From positions 1 to 64,000 of the forward strand of contig JASAON010001615.1 of assembly GCA_030849065.1 (NCBI GenBank): a DNA stretch of 64,000 nucleotides, written 5' to 3'. Source of the stretch: Jaenimonas drosophilae (lineage: Eukaryota > Euglenozoa > Kinetoplastea > Trypanosomatida > Trypanosomatidae). Every line of letters begins with the position of its first letter. Positions within the stretch are counted from its first letter, which is position 1. Below the pieces are notes generated by a model. That model saw nothing but the letters and a program-made list of their open reading frames with translations, ran no database searches and was not told where the DNA came from. The translations under genes were made by a program, and so were the position numbers. Positions 1 through 9,586 of the stretch are shown in pieces.

Positions 1-1610
1 GTAATGACTACCACATTGAGTCCTGTCGTGAGCCCTGCATATTATCATACTGTGATGCTAACTAGTTGGTGGAGGATGGAGATAGGTTGGTGACTGTCTA
101 GTTAAGATGTGCACGGAAGCCTTTGCCAGTGTTGTTGCAGTTGCGGTTGGTCGGGTGTGGTCCAGTAGTGTTTGGGTTTTCCTAGTGTGATTTGTGATCG
201 AATACGCGTTTTTTCGTTTTATTTTTGCATTCAAGACTATTTGGTGGCTTTAGATCCTTTTTTTTCTAGAGGTTGAAAGAGGCATGATCAGGAAGTAGTT
301 TTGTCGCGGAAATGCTGGGGAGTACGGCTGGTACTCATGTTGTCTTGGTGGTATGTGGTCAGGGGATAACGTAGAGACTCCCTTTTTTTTTTTTACAGTG
401 CCAGTGTCCTTCTTTGCGTGTTGTTGGTGTTGTTGGTTTGCGTGTGTATCCGGTCGTCGGCAGCTTTTCATTCACCATCTATCTTTGCAGTGACCAGACG
501 TCTTGAGACAGATAGTGGTAGTGGAGTGGCGCCAGACCGAGGTTCGTGAATGATTTTTATTTTGAAGTAAGGGGGTTTTCCCTTCAATTTTCAGAAGACT
601 GGATTTATTCGTGGTCACCTTCTTTTACCGATGCGTAGGCACAATGATGGCGTTCTTTCGCTCCTTCGACATTTATTGGGAGCACACGAACTCTCTTATT
701 TGCATAATTTGTTGGGAGGTCTCATTCCTCGCTCTTTGCTGTGGCTCACGAAGTTCACTTGCTGAGTAAAACAATCTCCTGATCCAACAGTGAGGAAAAA
801 GTCGTGTGAGAATACTATTTTTTCATCAATCAACTTCGTGCTTTGTTGTGAACGTCAGAGGCTTCACTTTCCATTGTACATTGTGCTGTACCTCCTCCAT
901 GCACCTTCCCCTTCTCTCCCCATTATTACCCTCGTACACAAAGGCAAGTGTTCCAGTGAAAACTCTTCTCTTGCAATCACCTACATGAGCAGTGTGAGAG
1001 AGACACCGTACACATTCATACGGTTGGTGTTCCGCGCGTCGCGCCATCGCGCTGAGGAACATCTCCGTGGATACTTTAAGAAGACTACAACCTCGAGATA
1101 GTATTTGTACGAAACTATCATCTAGTACCTGCTTTTGGATATAGGTCTATGTTGATGCTGAACACACGTCACAGGAGGTGGACAGCAATCCCCCTATCTT
1201 GCCTCAATTGTTGCGGTGGCTGAGTACCTAGTACAGGTTCTGCCATTGTTTTCCAGACACGTCCTGTGTCTCGTGCTGTCAGTGCTCATGATACAATGGC
1301 AGCTATTTCAAATAATAATTTTTTTCACTGTCAAAGGAATGAGTGAGGAGCGGAAGGCATCATAAGTGATTTTCTCCACGTCTGAACGACATTTGTATCT
1401 TTGTAGAGTTCTATTCCGACGTCGAGCAGAGACTCTTTCTTGTGTTCGTCAGCTGCCGGGAGTGTGATGTGGGCTATCCTAGCGTTCTCAACAGAATTGG
1501 CTGCAATTCAGCTCCACACCTCCGTTTGTGTTGCCATCCAGTACGCGGCAAGAGAAGATATGAGGTTTTCTCCATATATGAAACAATCGAACAACTCTCC
1601 ACTATTGTGT
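1..1610. other. Non-coding lead region, no gene seen
   Basis: About 1.6 kb with no frame that looks like a protein gene. It is T/G-rich, with a run of T near 383-395. The few open frames are short, overlap in several frames and mostly lack an ATG. It probably holds the 3' untranslated part of a gene left of the window and the 5' leader of the 1651 gene. Confidence 0.6.
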
Positions 1611-1640
1611 TGCTCTTTCGTTTTGTTTTTTTTGCCGTAG
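1611..1640 (+). promoter_or_regulatory. Trans-splice acceptor tract before the 1651 gene
   Basis: A T-rich pyrimidine tract containing a run of eight T ends in GCCGTAG, and the first ATG follows 10 bases later. This is the usual layout of a spliced-leader acceptor in trypanosomatids. It supports the start at 1651. The exact AG used is an inference. Confidence 0.55.
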
Positions 1641-1650
1641 ACTCCACAAA

Positions 1651-3168
1651 ATGCTATTCTGTCGCTTCAAGAGATACAAACAAGTGGTGCTCTTTCTCGC
1701 AGCCTTCATCGCCACCACCGTTGGTCTCGCTCTGTTGAATAGGGGTGAAGATGTGTTCTACACCCCAGTGGTGAACCACAAACTCTACGACAGCATGCCT
1801 CCCATGGTGCCGATGGACGAAGATTGCAGCATTGGGGACTCTCCCACCAGAATATGTGAGTTCCTACGCGAACATCGGCGAACAGGTGGACGGATCGCAT
1901 CCAGCTCACTTCTTACGGCGGTGTGCCAGAAGGAGGCACAGGGCTTGTGCTTTGTTCCTTTCTCCATGAAGCACGAGAAACCGTTGGTTCCTCTCCCACT
2001 CTCCGCCCTTCACGACCGACTTGCCCACGTGGGCGGCGCTGAGTGTGTATCTGGTCCTCTCAGAAGTGAGGAGCTCGTCAAGAGACGCGTGTTGGGTATT
2101 CATGGGGAACCACTCTGGGCAGTGTACCGCAAGTCGTGCGAAGGACGGTACCGCGACCTCACACGGCTTGAGATCATCTCCGTACTTCACCACTACACCA
2201 GCCTCGTGAGTCGAGGTGGCAGAAAGGTTCAGCGCGGGATATTCCTCCATGGGGACTCCATGATTCAAAACTTTGGCGAAGTTTTTTGGAGCGTGTTGCG
2301 TGGTCAGGAACACAACATTCAGAGTAGGCAACTGAACTTGTTCGTGATGCACCGCGACTACGATGAGGTCTACGATATTCCAGAAGAGTTCGGGTGCGAA
2401 AAAGTCATTGTTCGCTTACCAATTCGATGTAACTTGGAGACGTTCCACCCTGGTTCCTTGCTGGACCCACCCAATGCATCAAGCTGCGAGAAGCACGTGC
2501 AAGACACCATTCTGACACTCTTGGTGAAGCGAGACAGGTACCTGGAGCATCCATGCTACGGCTTCCTCAGGCGCGTTGCCCGCCCTGCGGTGAGTTACCA
2601 CAGCTTTAACTACTGGTGGGATCAAGATGTTCCATCAACCCAGTCCGTTGAGAGCCTGATGCAGTCCTACCTAGAGTTTGAGGAGGCACAGTACGACCTC
2701 CACTTCCGCGATTCCATCGTGAACCCGTCACACTCGCGAAATAGTACAAAGATTCCGCCACTTCTTTTTCTCTACGGCACATCACCGATGCGCGAAAATG
2801 CTGCGTCTGCCGCATGGAGAATTGATGATCCGCTCGTCATGCGGCGAAACACGTTCCTTCGTACCCTACGCTGGCAGCATCATCCAGCAGACCAGGCGTA
2901 CTCACTGTTCGCTGGTCACCCAGGCCAGACGTCAGCCACGCCACTACGGCGGTATTTGATTGACTTTGCGGTGCTTAAAGAGTTCTTGGGTGATGCCGTT
3001 CATACCACCGATCGAACTCACTTCGCCTGCAGTGTTGAAAACTACATGGTGCAAGATGGGCACTTCTGCGTTGACTCCATGAACTACGTGCAGATGCAGT
3101 GGGTCTCGCACATTGTGGCATCTGAGTTGCTGTTCGCAACTCTCCCCAAGACAAAGTCTCTTCCGTAA
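1651..3168 (+). CDS. Type II membrane protein, SGNH/PC-esterase-like
   Basis: 505 aa. A short basic N-terminus is followed by one hydrophobic segment (about residues 11-29), so a signal anchor with a lumenal or extracellular body is likely. Seen in the body: HGDS at residues 200-203 (G201-D202-S203), matching the GDS nucleophile block, and D454-R-T-H457 near the C-terminus, matching the DxxH block of PC-esterase/NXPE/TBL-type SGNH hydrolases. The spacing between blocks fits that family. Such enzymes move or remove acyl groups on glycans in the secretory pathway; that role here is inferred. Many paired Cys suggest disulfides. The start is the first ATG after a strong splice tract. Other SGNH families cannot be excluded, and the substrate is unknown. 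Confidence 0.55.
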   Translation: MLFCRFKRYKQVVLFLAAFIATTVGLALLNRGEDVFYTPVVNHKLYDSMPPMVPMDEDCSIGDSPTRICEFLREHRRTGGRIASSSLLTAVCQKEAQGLCFVPFSMKHEKPLVPLPLSALHDRLAHVGGAECVSGPLRSEELVKRRVLGIHGEPLWAVYRKSCEGRYRDLTRLEIISVLHHYTSLVSRGGRKVQRGIFLHGDSMIQNFGEVFWSVLRGQEHNIQSRQLNLFVMHRDYDEVYDIPEEFGCEKVIVRLPIRCNLETFHPGSLLDPPNASSCEKHVQDTILTLLVKRDRYLEHPCYGFLRRVARPAVSYHSFNYWWDQDVPSTQSVESLMQSYLEFEEAQYDLHFRDSIVNPSHSRNSTKIPPLLFLYGTSPMRENAASAAWRIDDPLVMRRNTFLRTLRWQHHPADQAYSLFAGHPGQTSATPLRRYLIDFAVLKEFLGDAVHTTDRTHFACSVENYMVQDGHFCVDSMNYVQMQWVSHIVASELLFATLPKTKSLP

Positions 3169-4108
3169 TGGTGGGGAGCCACTCCCACTTCCTATTGTGG
3201 ATTCGAGGCGGCATGAACGTGGTGACGCTATAGAATCAGTATATCAAAAAGTTGATATCATATTTTTTGTGCGTGTGCGTATCGCACCCCCCCCCTGTTC
3301 TCTGGTGACTTCCCTCAAAAAAATGCAAAATTAGTAGTGTGTTCTTGGACCCAAAACCTCACCTTGTGCAAAACAAGGAATCCCGCAAAGAGCATTTCAA
3401 CCAAAGTTGCTCATCGTTAGGTAAACCCGCAGATGAGTTTGCTATCCTATGAATCCTACTGGGCAGCTTGGATCTCGTCCGTTAACGGAATCAACCATCC
3501 TCCCCACGATGGCATTGATAACGATGGTGCAAACGATGCGCAGAAAAGCGGCCAGGAGCAACTACTTCATTTTGTTAAGTTCTTTTTGTTTTCAAATTCG
3601 TGTTGGCCCTGCCTGCCCTCCATGTTCTCAACAGCCCATGTCGAGACATTATTTTTTGGGAACTTCTCCGAAACAGTCTTCTTTCATCAGCATTCCATTC
3701 GTTACTTAATCGGAACACCCCGAAGAACGAAGTTTACGTGGTTTGTGTGGTGTCCGGTAGAGCTGACTGTATTCGTGGTGCTTGGTGTGTCTTTCTATCA
3801 TCTCAAAAGTTTGGAGTACGGTGGGTGAGCTATCAGCGTACCTACGGAGAAAGCGGCCGTTTAAGACTTGCGAGACTATTCGCGCCTGCCGCGTGGCATT
3901 GGTTAACGCATAACAACGAACGGGCCATGGTGCGCTTGCATGTGGTTTTAGAGCCCTTTTGTGGCGACTTGCGGGTGCGCAGGTGAGGAATGAAAAGGTT
4001 TGACAGCGGGACGATGAAAACGTGATGGGAACAAACCTCTTTGACTTGCTCAAATTCCCCCCCCCCCTCACCACAACCCCTCCGCAAGATAGGAATAGGT
4101 TTTTGGGC
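3169..4108. other. Intergenic region without a supported gene
   Basis: About 940 bp between the esterase-like gene and the mobile element. It has C-runs near 3289-3297 and 4058-4068. One ATG-started frame of 131 codons (3433-3828) overlaps other short frames and shows no recognisable motif, so it is not called. Confidence 0.5.
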
Positions 4109-4253
4109 GTCACGCTATTCTAGTCAGAGATTTAGGGCAGATGAAGAATGCAATAATTCAGCTGGAATGCTGAGCGCGTTGCGCTCACTGTTCTACGCAT
4201 ATCACATTGCCTCACTATCGTTCGGTTCCTTTATCTGTGGCTTTGCCTCCTCC
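4109..4253. repeat. Left direct repeat of the mobile element
   Basis: The 107 bases 4147-4253 match 6243-6349 with only two substitutions. A further 38 bases to the left (from GTCACGCTA at 4109) match more loosely. It contains a perfect 7-bp inverted repeat with a 3-nt loop, TGAGCGC-GTT-GCGCTCA, at 4171-4187. Confidence 0.9.
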
Positions 4254-4347
4254 CCATAGGTTTTGGCTGTTGCCTACTCTGTGCGTGGCCCGTCCTACTG
4301 TTGGGCGGTTTGTGGGTCTTCGTCTAGGAGTCGGCATCTTGTGCCGA

Positions 4348-5199
4348 TCAACGGGGGAAGTGTCTCGTTCCAGGTGCGTACTCCGTCGCTGCCACCCACT
4401 GCGTCGACTTCCGCAGATCGATCCCGTCCAGGCAGTTCATGTAGAGGGGGAGCTTGTTCAGGGTGCCAGCGATGGATCCGAAGTTCCTGTCTACTGTTGC
4501 CCAGCACCAGCCCCTCAGGACGGCTCGTTGCCTCACCATCTCGATTGCCGCCTGTGCCAGATCCCAACCCGCGAGGTTCGCCGGTGCAGCCCTCAGGTCT
4601 ACTAACCACTTCCTGTGTAGACGTCTTACCGCCGGGGTTACCCGGCTGTATGCCATGGGGCTCACGTGTGGGGGCCGGCCCTCGTGAATGAACCACTTCA
4701 GTGGGCAGAAGCACGCCCCCTCCGGTCGTCTGCCTTCTATGTTTAAATGGGTCGTTGCGGCTTCCCTCAGGGAGTCGTATTCATCCTCGTCGTCTTCAGA
4801 TTCTGAGGGTTCAGGATCCCTGCGTGTTGCGTTGCGGCTTTGGTTTCCCCGCACGCGTCTTCGTTGCGGTTTGGGGGTTCCCCTCCGCGTTGCCACGTAC
4901 CTGTATACGCTTTGCGTTCCAGGCAGGTACACTCCGTAGACCGCTTCGGTTGGTTCGGTCGTGATGGAGTATCTCCCGTGCGTGGCTCCGTTGGGTCCGA
5001 GTCCTCCGGTGAACTTCGCTCCCAAACGGAATTTGTACATCCCCATAGTCGGGGGCAGTGGGTTGTCCGTGTCAGTTCGGACGTAGATGGGTTCGCGGTC
5101 GTCCCGGTCGGGTCTGGGGACGAGTTCCGCCGGGGCATTCTCCCGCGGTCGTGCCAACAAATCCAAACGCAGGTGCATTTTTTGGAGGGCCTCACACAC
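4348..5199 (-). pseudogene. Downstream part of the element ORF, recombinase-like core-binding segment
   Basis: About 280 codons open to a TGA at 4348-4350, continuing the protease frame after the shift near 5190-5200. The middle is Arg- and acid-rich. The last ~100 residues, around WDLAQAAIEMV and NFGSIAGTLNKLPLY, form a predicted helical segment like the N-terminal DNA-binding (SAM-like) part of tyrosine recombinases. The catalytic half of such an enzyme is absent: the frame stops 95 bp before the left repeat. The recombinase reading rests on pattern resemblance only; it could also be a capsid- or DNA-binding part of the element. Confidence 0.4.
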
Positions 5200-6062
5200 A
5201 CATCCCGCTGCACCTTTGGCCCCTTTCCAAAGGACTGGTACACCTCCTTTCCGACAGAGTCGAGTTGCATGACTCTGTCCGAGTCTTCACCCACCTTGCG
5301 TAGTGCGGCGGCCGCTAGGTAGTAGCCGATTTTCCTGTTGGCGCAGCCGCTTTCGCAGGCTTTGCACTCGTCAAAAACCCGTTGTGTCCAGCTCGCAATG
5401 TCGCGAATTTCTGGCGTCCCCGTCCGGTCTGTGTGCTGGCGGTGGGGCTGGTTGGGGTTGTTGTGGTGGTTGTGCGTGGTGGTTTGACTCTCTGGGGGGT
5501 CCGGCGTGCCGTCTTCGTCACCGCCTCCGTGGAGGATTCGGTTGGCGTCAGCAGTGAGGGCCGTTTGTGTGGGTTTTTGGCGCGTTGCTCGGGGTTTGTC
5601 GCCCGCTCGCGCTGTCGTGTTGCGGCTAGCAAGCTCTCTACATATCAGCTCGACGAACTTCTTTTTCTCCATGTGGGAGGTCTGGGCGTCGTGGCATAAG
5701 GTGCGCAGTCGCGCTGCAATTGTCTTGCTGTCCTTAATGCGCACGCCCAGTGCGGTTGCGAAGAAGTGGGCTGTTATGTGGAGTCCGCAGTCGTTGCTGC
5801 CGCGCTCCTGGATCTGCGCTGCGCCATCCTTGATTCGTAGTTTAGGGAATGTCGCGTGCAGTATCTTGTGTAGGTCCTTGTGTACGTATTCTGATGGGGC
5901 AGAATCGTGCACGGTTAGTGTGGGGCACTGGTCTTCGGTTGTTAGTATGCCGGCTATCCAGTGGCGTCGCACAAACAGTGGGAAGAGAATAATCTTCTCC
6001 TTTTTCAGTTTGTGCACAATATCCTTCGCGCCTTGAACAGTAAGGCGCGGAAGGGGTGACAC
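5197..6062 (-). pseudogene. Ulp1/C48-like cysteine protease domain, no ATG start
   Basis: Numbering the open frame from 6062, the C48 triad is visible: H34 in RRHWIAGIL, D53 in VHDSAP, C92 in SNDCGLH, with Q85 seven residues before Cys as in adenain-type proteases. In known families such proteases process polyproteins or cut SUMO-like modifiers. After the core (to about residue 130) comes a low-complexity Thr/Pro/His linker, then a Cys-containing segment. The frame starts after a stop at 6105-6107 and has no ATG before the catalytic His, so the N-terminus is lost or in another frame. The frame is lost at a TG repeat near 5190-5200, where the downstream part continues in a second frame. It is either decayed or depends on frameshifting. 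Confidence 0.6.
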
Positions 6063-6203
6063 GGGAGGACCAATGTTTCCGGGGCAAGATAGGCCGTGTG
6101 GAGTTCATCCTTCTGTGGATTGGATGTCTTGCCTTGGAGGAAATCCCCCCCCCCCAAATTTCCCTTCGGAATTCTCGCCCCCTTATAGCGGCGGTTTGTT
6201 GGT

Positions 6204-6349
6204 GTCACGCTAAGTTATGCAGAGTATGTAGAGCAGGAGATGAATGCAATAATTCAGCTGGACTGCTGAGCGCGTTGCGCTCACTGTTCTACGCATATCA
6301 CATTGCCTCACTATCGTTCGGTTCCTTTGTCTGTGGCTTTGCCTCCTCC
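6204..6349. repeat. Right direct repeat of the mobile element
   Basis: Second copy of the repeat, in the same orientation as the left copy. The hairpin TGAGCGC-GTT-GCGCTCA lies at 6267-6283 and is unchanged. The two copies differ by two substitutions over 107 bases, so the duplication is recent or maintained. Confidence 0.9.
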
Positions 6350-6414
6350 TTTTGGGAAAGGGGACGGCATTCATCATGGATGTTCTTAATGGCTGAAAAC
6401 AATGAATAGGGCTC

Positions 6415-6434
6415 TTTTTTTTTTTTTTTTTTTT
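6415..6434. repeat. Run of 20 T (poly-A on the - strand)
   Basis: An uninterrupted T20 immediately followed by five GTA/TAG units (6435-6450). On the - strand this is a poly(A) tract at the end of the GC-rich segment to its right, so it could be the tail of a retroposed sequence. That origin is inferred. Confidence 0.7.
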
Positions 6435-8261
6435 GTAGTAGTAGTAGTAGGGCTGCCGCCGTTTGGCCCTGTATAGGGTTGGGCGGGGGTTTTTACAGGT
6501 TTTGACATCGTTTGTTGGTGGAAAGAAAATTCTCTCACTTCATCTCGATTCAGTATATCACGGGCGTTTGGGTTTGCCGCCGGGGGGGGGGGGGCTATTG
6601 TCGGCTTGGGTTGTTCCAAACGCCGGCCAGTCTGTTGCTGGCGGCGCCGTTCCGGTGGTGGGTTGGCGCCCTCGCCCCCGCCCCCGGAAAATATTTGCCG
6701 CCGGGGGCCCCGCAGGGCATGTGGTTGTCTGTGCACGGGAATTCTGCCGCGCGCGCCGTTGCCCTCCCCCGTGGCGTAGAGGCGTTCGAAAGGGCCAGCC
6801 GCCGTTGAATGACCCGCTGGCCGCAAGCCAGGGCGACCAACACCTGCCCGCTCACATCCCGGGGCTCTTCCCCCATGTGTAATGGGCATTGGAGGTGTCC
6901 CGGGAGGGGCCCCCATTTCTATTGGCCGGGGCGGGGCATGCTCCTTGGCCCCCCCTTTTGCCTCGCGACGAGCCCCTCCGGGCGGATGCTTTGGAGGAGG
7001 TTCGGGAACCTGTGGACCCTTTCCCCCCCCCCCCGGCCATTTCCCGAACAGGAGGATGCCACAGGCGATGATTCGCCCGGCGCCAAGCTCTCTGGCCCGC
7101 CCTTGAGTTTTTCACTTCCTCTGAAGCACTTCCATCTCTGGGGGCGTGGGTGGCGGCCACCCCTCCTCGCATTCCTCGCGGTAGCGCATCGCGCGTTCCC
7201 GCGGTTGCCCAACGATGCGTGCCGGGCGGTCCCCCACGTCCACGGCCCTCTCTCTTGAAGCCGGAAGTGCGGGCCTTGTCATCGCGATGGGCGCTTCGTC
7301 GGTGGGGATCCGTCCCGACCCCCTGAGCCCCATGGGCGTCTTCATGGTGCTCGTGAATGTCTCCGGTTGCCCCGGGTTTGTCATGGTGTGTGGTGATGGC
7401 TTGACGGTGAAGATTCGTGAAAAAGGGTTTCCCTACCTCAAGGGAAAGTGCGCACAATACCGTAAAGTGAGGGAGGGGGGATCAAGCGCTTGTTATCTCA
7501 GGTATCGTGGCCAACGTTCCGTTTCCATTGTTCCAATCCCTCTTCAACCCCAACGTTATGCATTTGACACCCCATCACTTCATCGCGATTCGGTATCTTT
7601 TGGCGGCTTCGGAATTGCCCGAAGGCCGGCGGTCGGGGGCTGGTTCCCCGCAGGGATCAATGGCTGTTTGCGGGGGGGGGGGGGCGGTCGGGGCGGGGCG
7701 TTTTTTCGGTGCCGCCGGTCGAAACGCGCGGCGGCCCCCCCCCTTCGGCGGGGAAGCATCCCCTTTCCCGCAAACGAAACCATTCCACCCAAACCCAAAA
7801 AGCCCGCGGGATGCATTGGAAAGGGCCGCTTTGTTTTTTTAATCATTTCCCGACACGCATCCCCTCGCCCCCGCCGCGGTTCGCGGAATCATTCAGGGCC
7901 GCGGCGCCGAAAATAAACCGGGGGGCGGCGGGCGGCCACGCGGGGATCCCCCGCCCCCCGCCGCAAAGAAAAATCCCGACGCCCCCCTTCAGAAGGAAGG
8001 GCAGCCGCAACCGCCCGGAAAAAGAGAACGCGGCCCAAATCAAGTATTCCACCTGCAAGCCAATGCATTCGCGCCCTGTCTCCATTTCCAAGTTTCTCCA
8101 GAGTGGCTTCCACGGTGGGGTATTGTGTGTTTGTGGTCTTTGAGGGGCGGTGGGGGAATCGCGCCACCGCAGGTTTTCCACGATGCATAATTTCAGCGGC
8201 AAGCGTATTTCGAAAAGCAACTACATTTCATCAGAAGAGGTTGCTTTGAAACAACATATGA
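6435..8261. other. GC-rich, homopolymer-rich degenerate stretch, no intact gene
   Basis: About 1.8 kb that is visibly richer in G and C than any flank, with G13 runs at 6582-6594 and 7672-7684 and many shorter G and C runs. Open frames on both strands are low-complexity (Gly/Arg/Pro) and overlap one another; none has a recognisable domain. A 21-base word occurs twice (6536-6556 and 7576-7596, two differences), each followed by one of the G13 runs, which suggests a diverged duplication. It may be an old subtelomeric-type or retroposed sequence. Confidence 0.5.
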
Positions 8262-8294
8262 CTGTTCTCATCCTTTCTTGTTGATCACTTCTAG
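8262..8294 (+). promoter_or_regulatory. Trans-splice acceptor tract before the 8303 gene
   Basis: A pyrimidine-rich tract containing CATCCTTTCTTG ends in CTTCTAG at 8294, eight bases before the ATG at 8303. It marks the return to ordinary gene-dense sequence after the mobile-element region. Confidence 0.5.
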
Positions 8295-8302
8295 CAATAA
8301 CA

Positions 8303-9586
8303 ATGAGTCAGTTCCATGCGGCTGTGGATAGGTGCGTGAATAGTGTATTATCAGAGTATGACAGTTCAACGCAAGGTGCTTGCATAGATCGCCGGAGGCT
8401 TCAACGTGCTTTTGAGGAGTTTTCAAAACGTATGTGGTGTGAAAGTGTTGATCTCAAGGGTTCTGCCGTTCTGACGTCCTCATGCTTGCAGTTATGGGAG
8501 CTTCTTGCGTTTCTCACAAGCAATTTTGGACTGCAGAGCAATGCCGATAGAGCTGTTGTTCTGCAGTTACTTTCAGCGTTGTATCCAAAGTTCAGCGACC
8601 GGCGATGTCTATTTCAGCAGATGAACTGCTCAGGTTTTGACTCCACTACAGTTGTGCCACTTTCATCCCGTTTGCCACATGAAACAGAATTGACAGACGG
8701 TGGTGGTAAGATTGAGGGAAAATTCGGCGATATTGTGCGATTTGTAAGAGACACCTTTACTGTTGAACGAACACTGGCGGCGATGGAACCAGGTTCGGCG
8801 GCCAAGGTGGTGTCATCGCACATTCGACAGTTGAGGGAATGTATTCTCCCAGCTTGCGTTATCGATGTCGTGCCCGCCTCGAAATCAGATGACTTAATAG
8901 TAAAGGAAGCTGGCGACCTCACCGGAGAATTCTCCTGGCGCACTTTTTGCCATACTCTGTGGAAGTTACTTGCGTTGGCCGAACTGCACAGCCCTGATTC
9001 TGGACGGGAGCTAAGTAAGTATTTAGTTTCGTCAGGCTGGTCTTCAAAAACTGTTGATTTTCGTGGCAAGCATTGCTCGTATTCGGAGCTCCTCTCCTCA
9101 TTAGTGGAAGCAATTATGGTGTCTGCGTCGGTCCATCCAAAGATTCCTACGTCTGATAATTGTCCGCCAATCCCTCCACAAGTGTTCGGCGAAGCACTGA
9201 AAAATGTGACAACAGGAGAGCTGAATACATCCAAAGGAGCCATGATGAAAGCGTTCAATCGTCGAAGTATAGCGTCAAAGTCCACCACATTACCGCAGCA
9301 GAAACAGATGGCACTTCCGTTTAAGTTATCAGTTCCCCCAATTGAAGCCTGCGAAGAGCTTGTGCTCTTGTGCCGCGATTTGCTTCATTCGCCCATTTCT
9401 GCACCACCTAGATCATGTGGGCTTCATTATGCAAAGCCCATTGACCTGCTCTTCTCCAGGAAACGTGAGCGAGATTCGGAGGAAGGGCCATCCCTTATTC
9501 CAAGGAATGCTCTGAATGAGTTTTTGGAGTCTGATGAAAGAGATACCCATCTACTGGTGCGACTGTCTGCTTCATGGGGGCTATAA
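8303..9586 (+). CDS. Hypothetical protein, 427 aa
   Basis: I do not recognise this protein. It starts at the first ATG after a splice tract. The N-terminal ~130 residues are largely helical (QLWELLAFLTSNFG, VVLQLLSALYPKF). A second helical region spans about 150-270. The C-terminal third is basic and Pro/Ser-rich, with a KRERDSEE cluster. There is no signal peptide, membrane segment or Cys/His metal motif. Codon choice is clearly more A/T-ending than in genes beyond 21 kb. It is the first gene after the mobile-element debris and is intact. Confidence 0.75.
   Translation: MSQFHAAVDRCVNSVLSEYDSSTQGACIDRRRLQRAFEEFSKRMWCESVDLKGSAVLTSSCLQLWELLAFLTSNFGLQSNADRAVVLQLLSALYPKFSDRRCLFQQMNCSGFDSTTVVPLSSRLPHETELTDGGGKIEGKFGDIVRFVRDTFTVERTLAAMEPGSAAKVVSSHIRQLRECILPACVIDVVPASKSDDLIVKEAGDLTGEFSWRTFCHTLWKLLALAELHSPDSGRELSKYLVSSGWSSKTVDFRGKHCSYSELLSSLVEAIMVSASVHPKIPTSDNCPPIPPQVFGEALKNVTTGELNTSKGAMMKAFNRRSIASKSTTLPQQKQMALPFKLSVPPIEACEELVLLCRDLLHSPISAPPRSCGLHYAKPIDLLFSRKRERDSEEGPSLIPRNALNEFLESDERDTHLLVRLSASWGL

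Larger units (their letters stand above)
4109..6349 (-). mobile_element. Decayed element with Ulp1-like protease and YR-like segment, flanked by direct repeats
   Basis: A 2.2-kb unit bounded by direct repeats (4109-4253 and 6204-6349). Its only substantial coding content is on the - strand, opposite to every host gene. Read right to left it has the right repeat, about 140 bp of leader, a C48/Ulp1-type cysteine protease, a frameshift, a second coding part whose end resembles the SAM-like core-binding domain of tyrosine recombinases, about 95 bp, then the left repeat. Tyrosine-recombinase elements are known in kinetoplastids (VIPER, TATE); membership of that group is inferred. No reverse transcriptase and no catalytic R..HxxR..Y recombinase block is seen, so this is a truncated or non-autonomous copy. 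Confidence 0.55.

Noticed and set aside
790..1101. 103-codon + strand frame near the left end
   Set aside because: It starts with GTG, overlaps other short frames and shows no domain.
3433..3828. ATG-started 131-codon + strand frame in the first intergenic region
   Set aside because: No motif, competing overlapping frames, and composition unlike neighbouring genes. It cannot be excluded as a lineage-specific gene but is not supported.
4207..5322. + strand frames of up to 160 codons inside the mobile element
   Set aside because: They are antisense to the protease and recombinase-like coding parts and carry no motif.
6386..7916. Several 130-230 codon frames on both strands in the GC-rich stretch
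   Set aside because: Low-complexity Gly/Arg/Pro translations that arise from GC-rich DNA poor in stops; they overlap each other in four or more frames.
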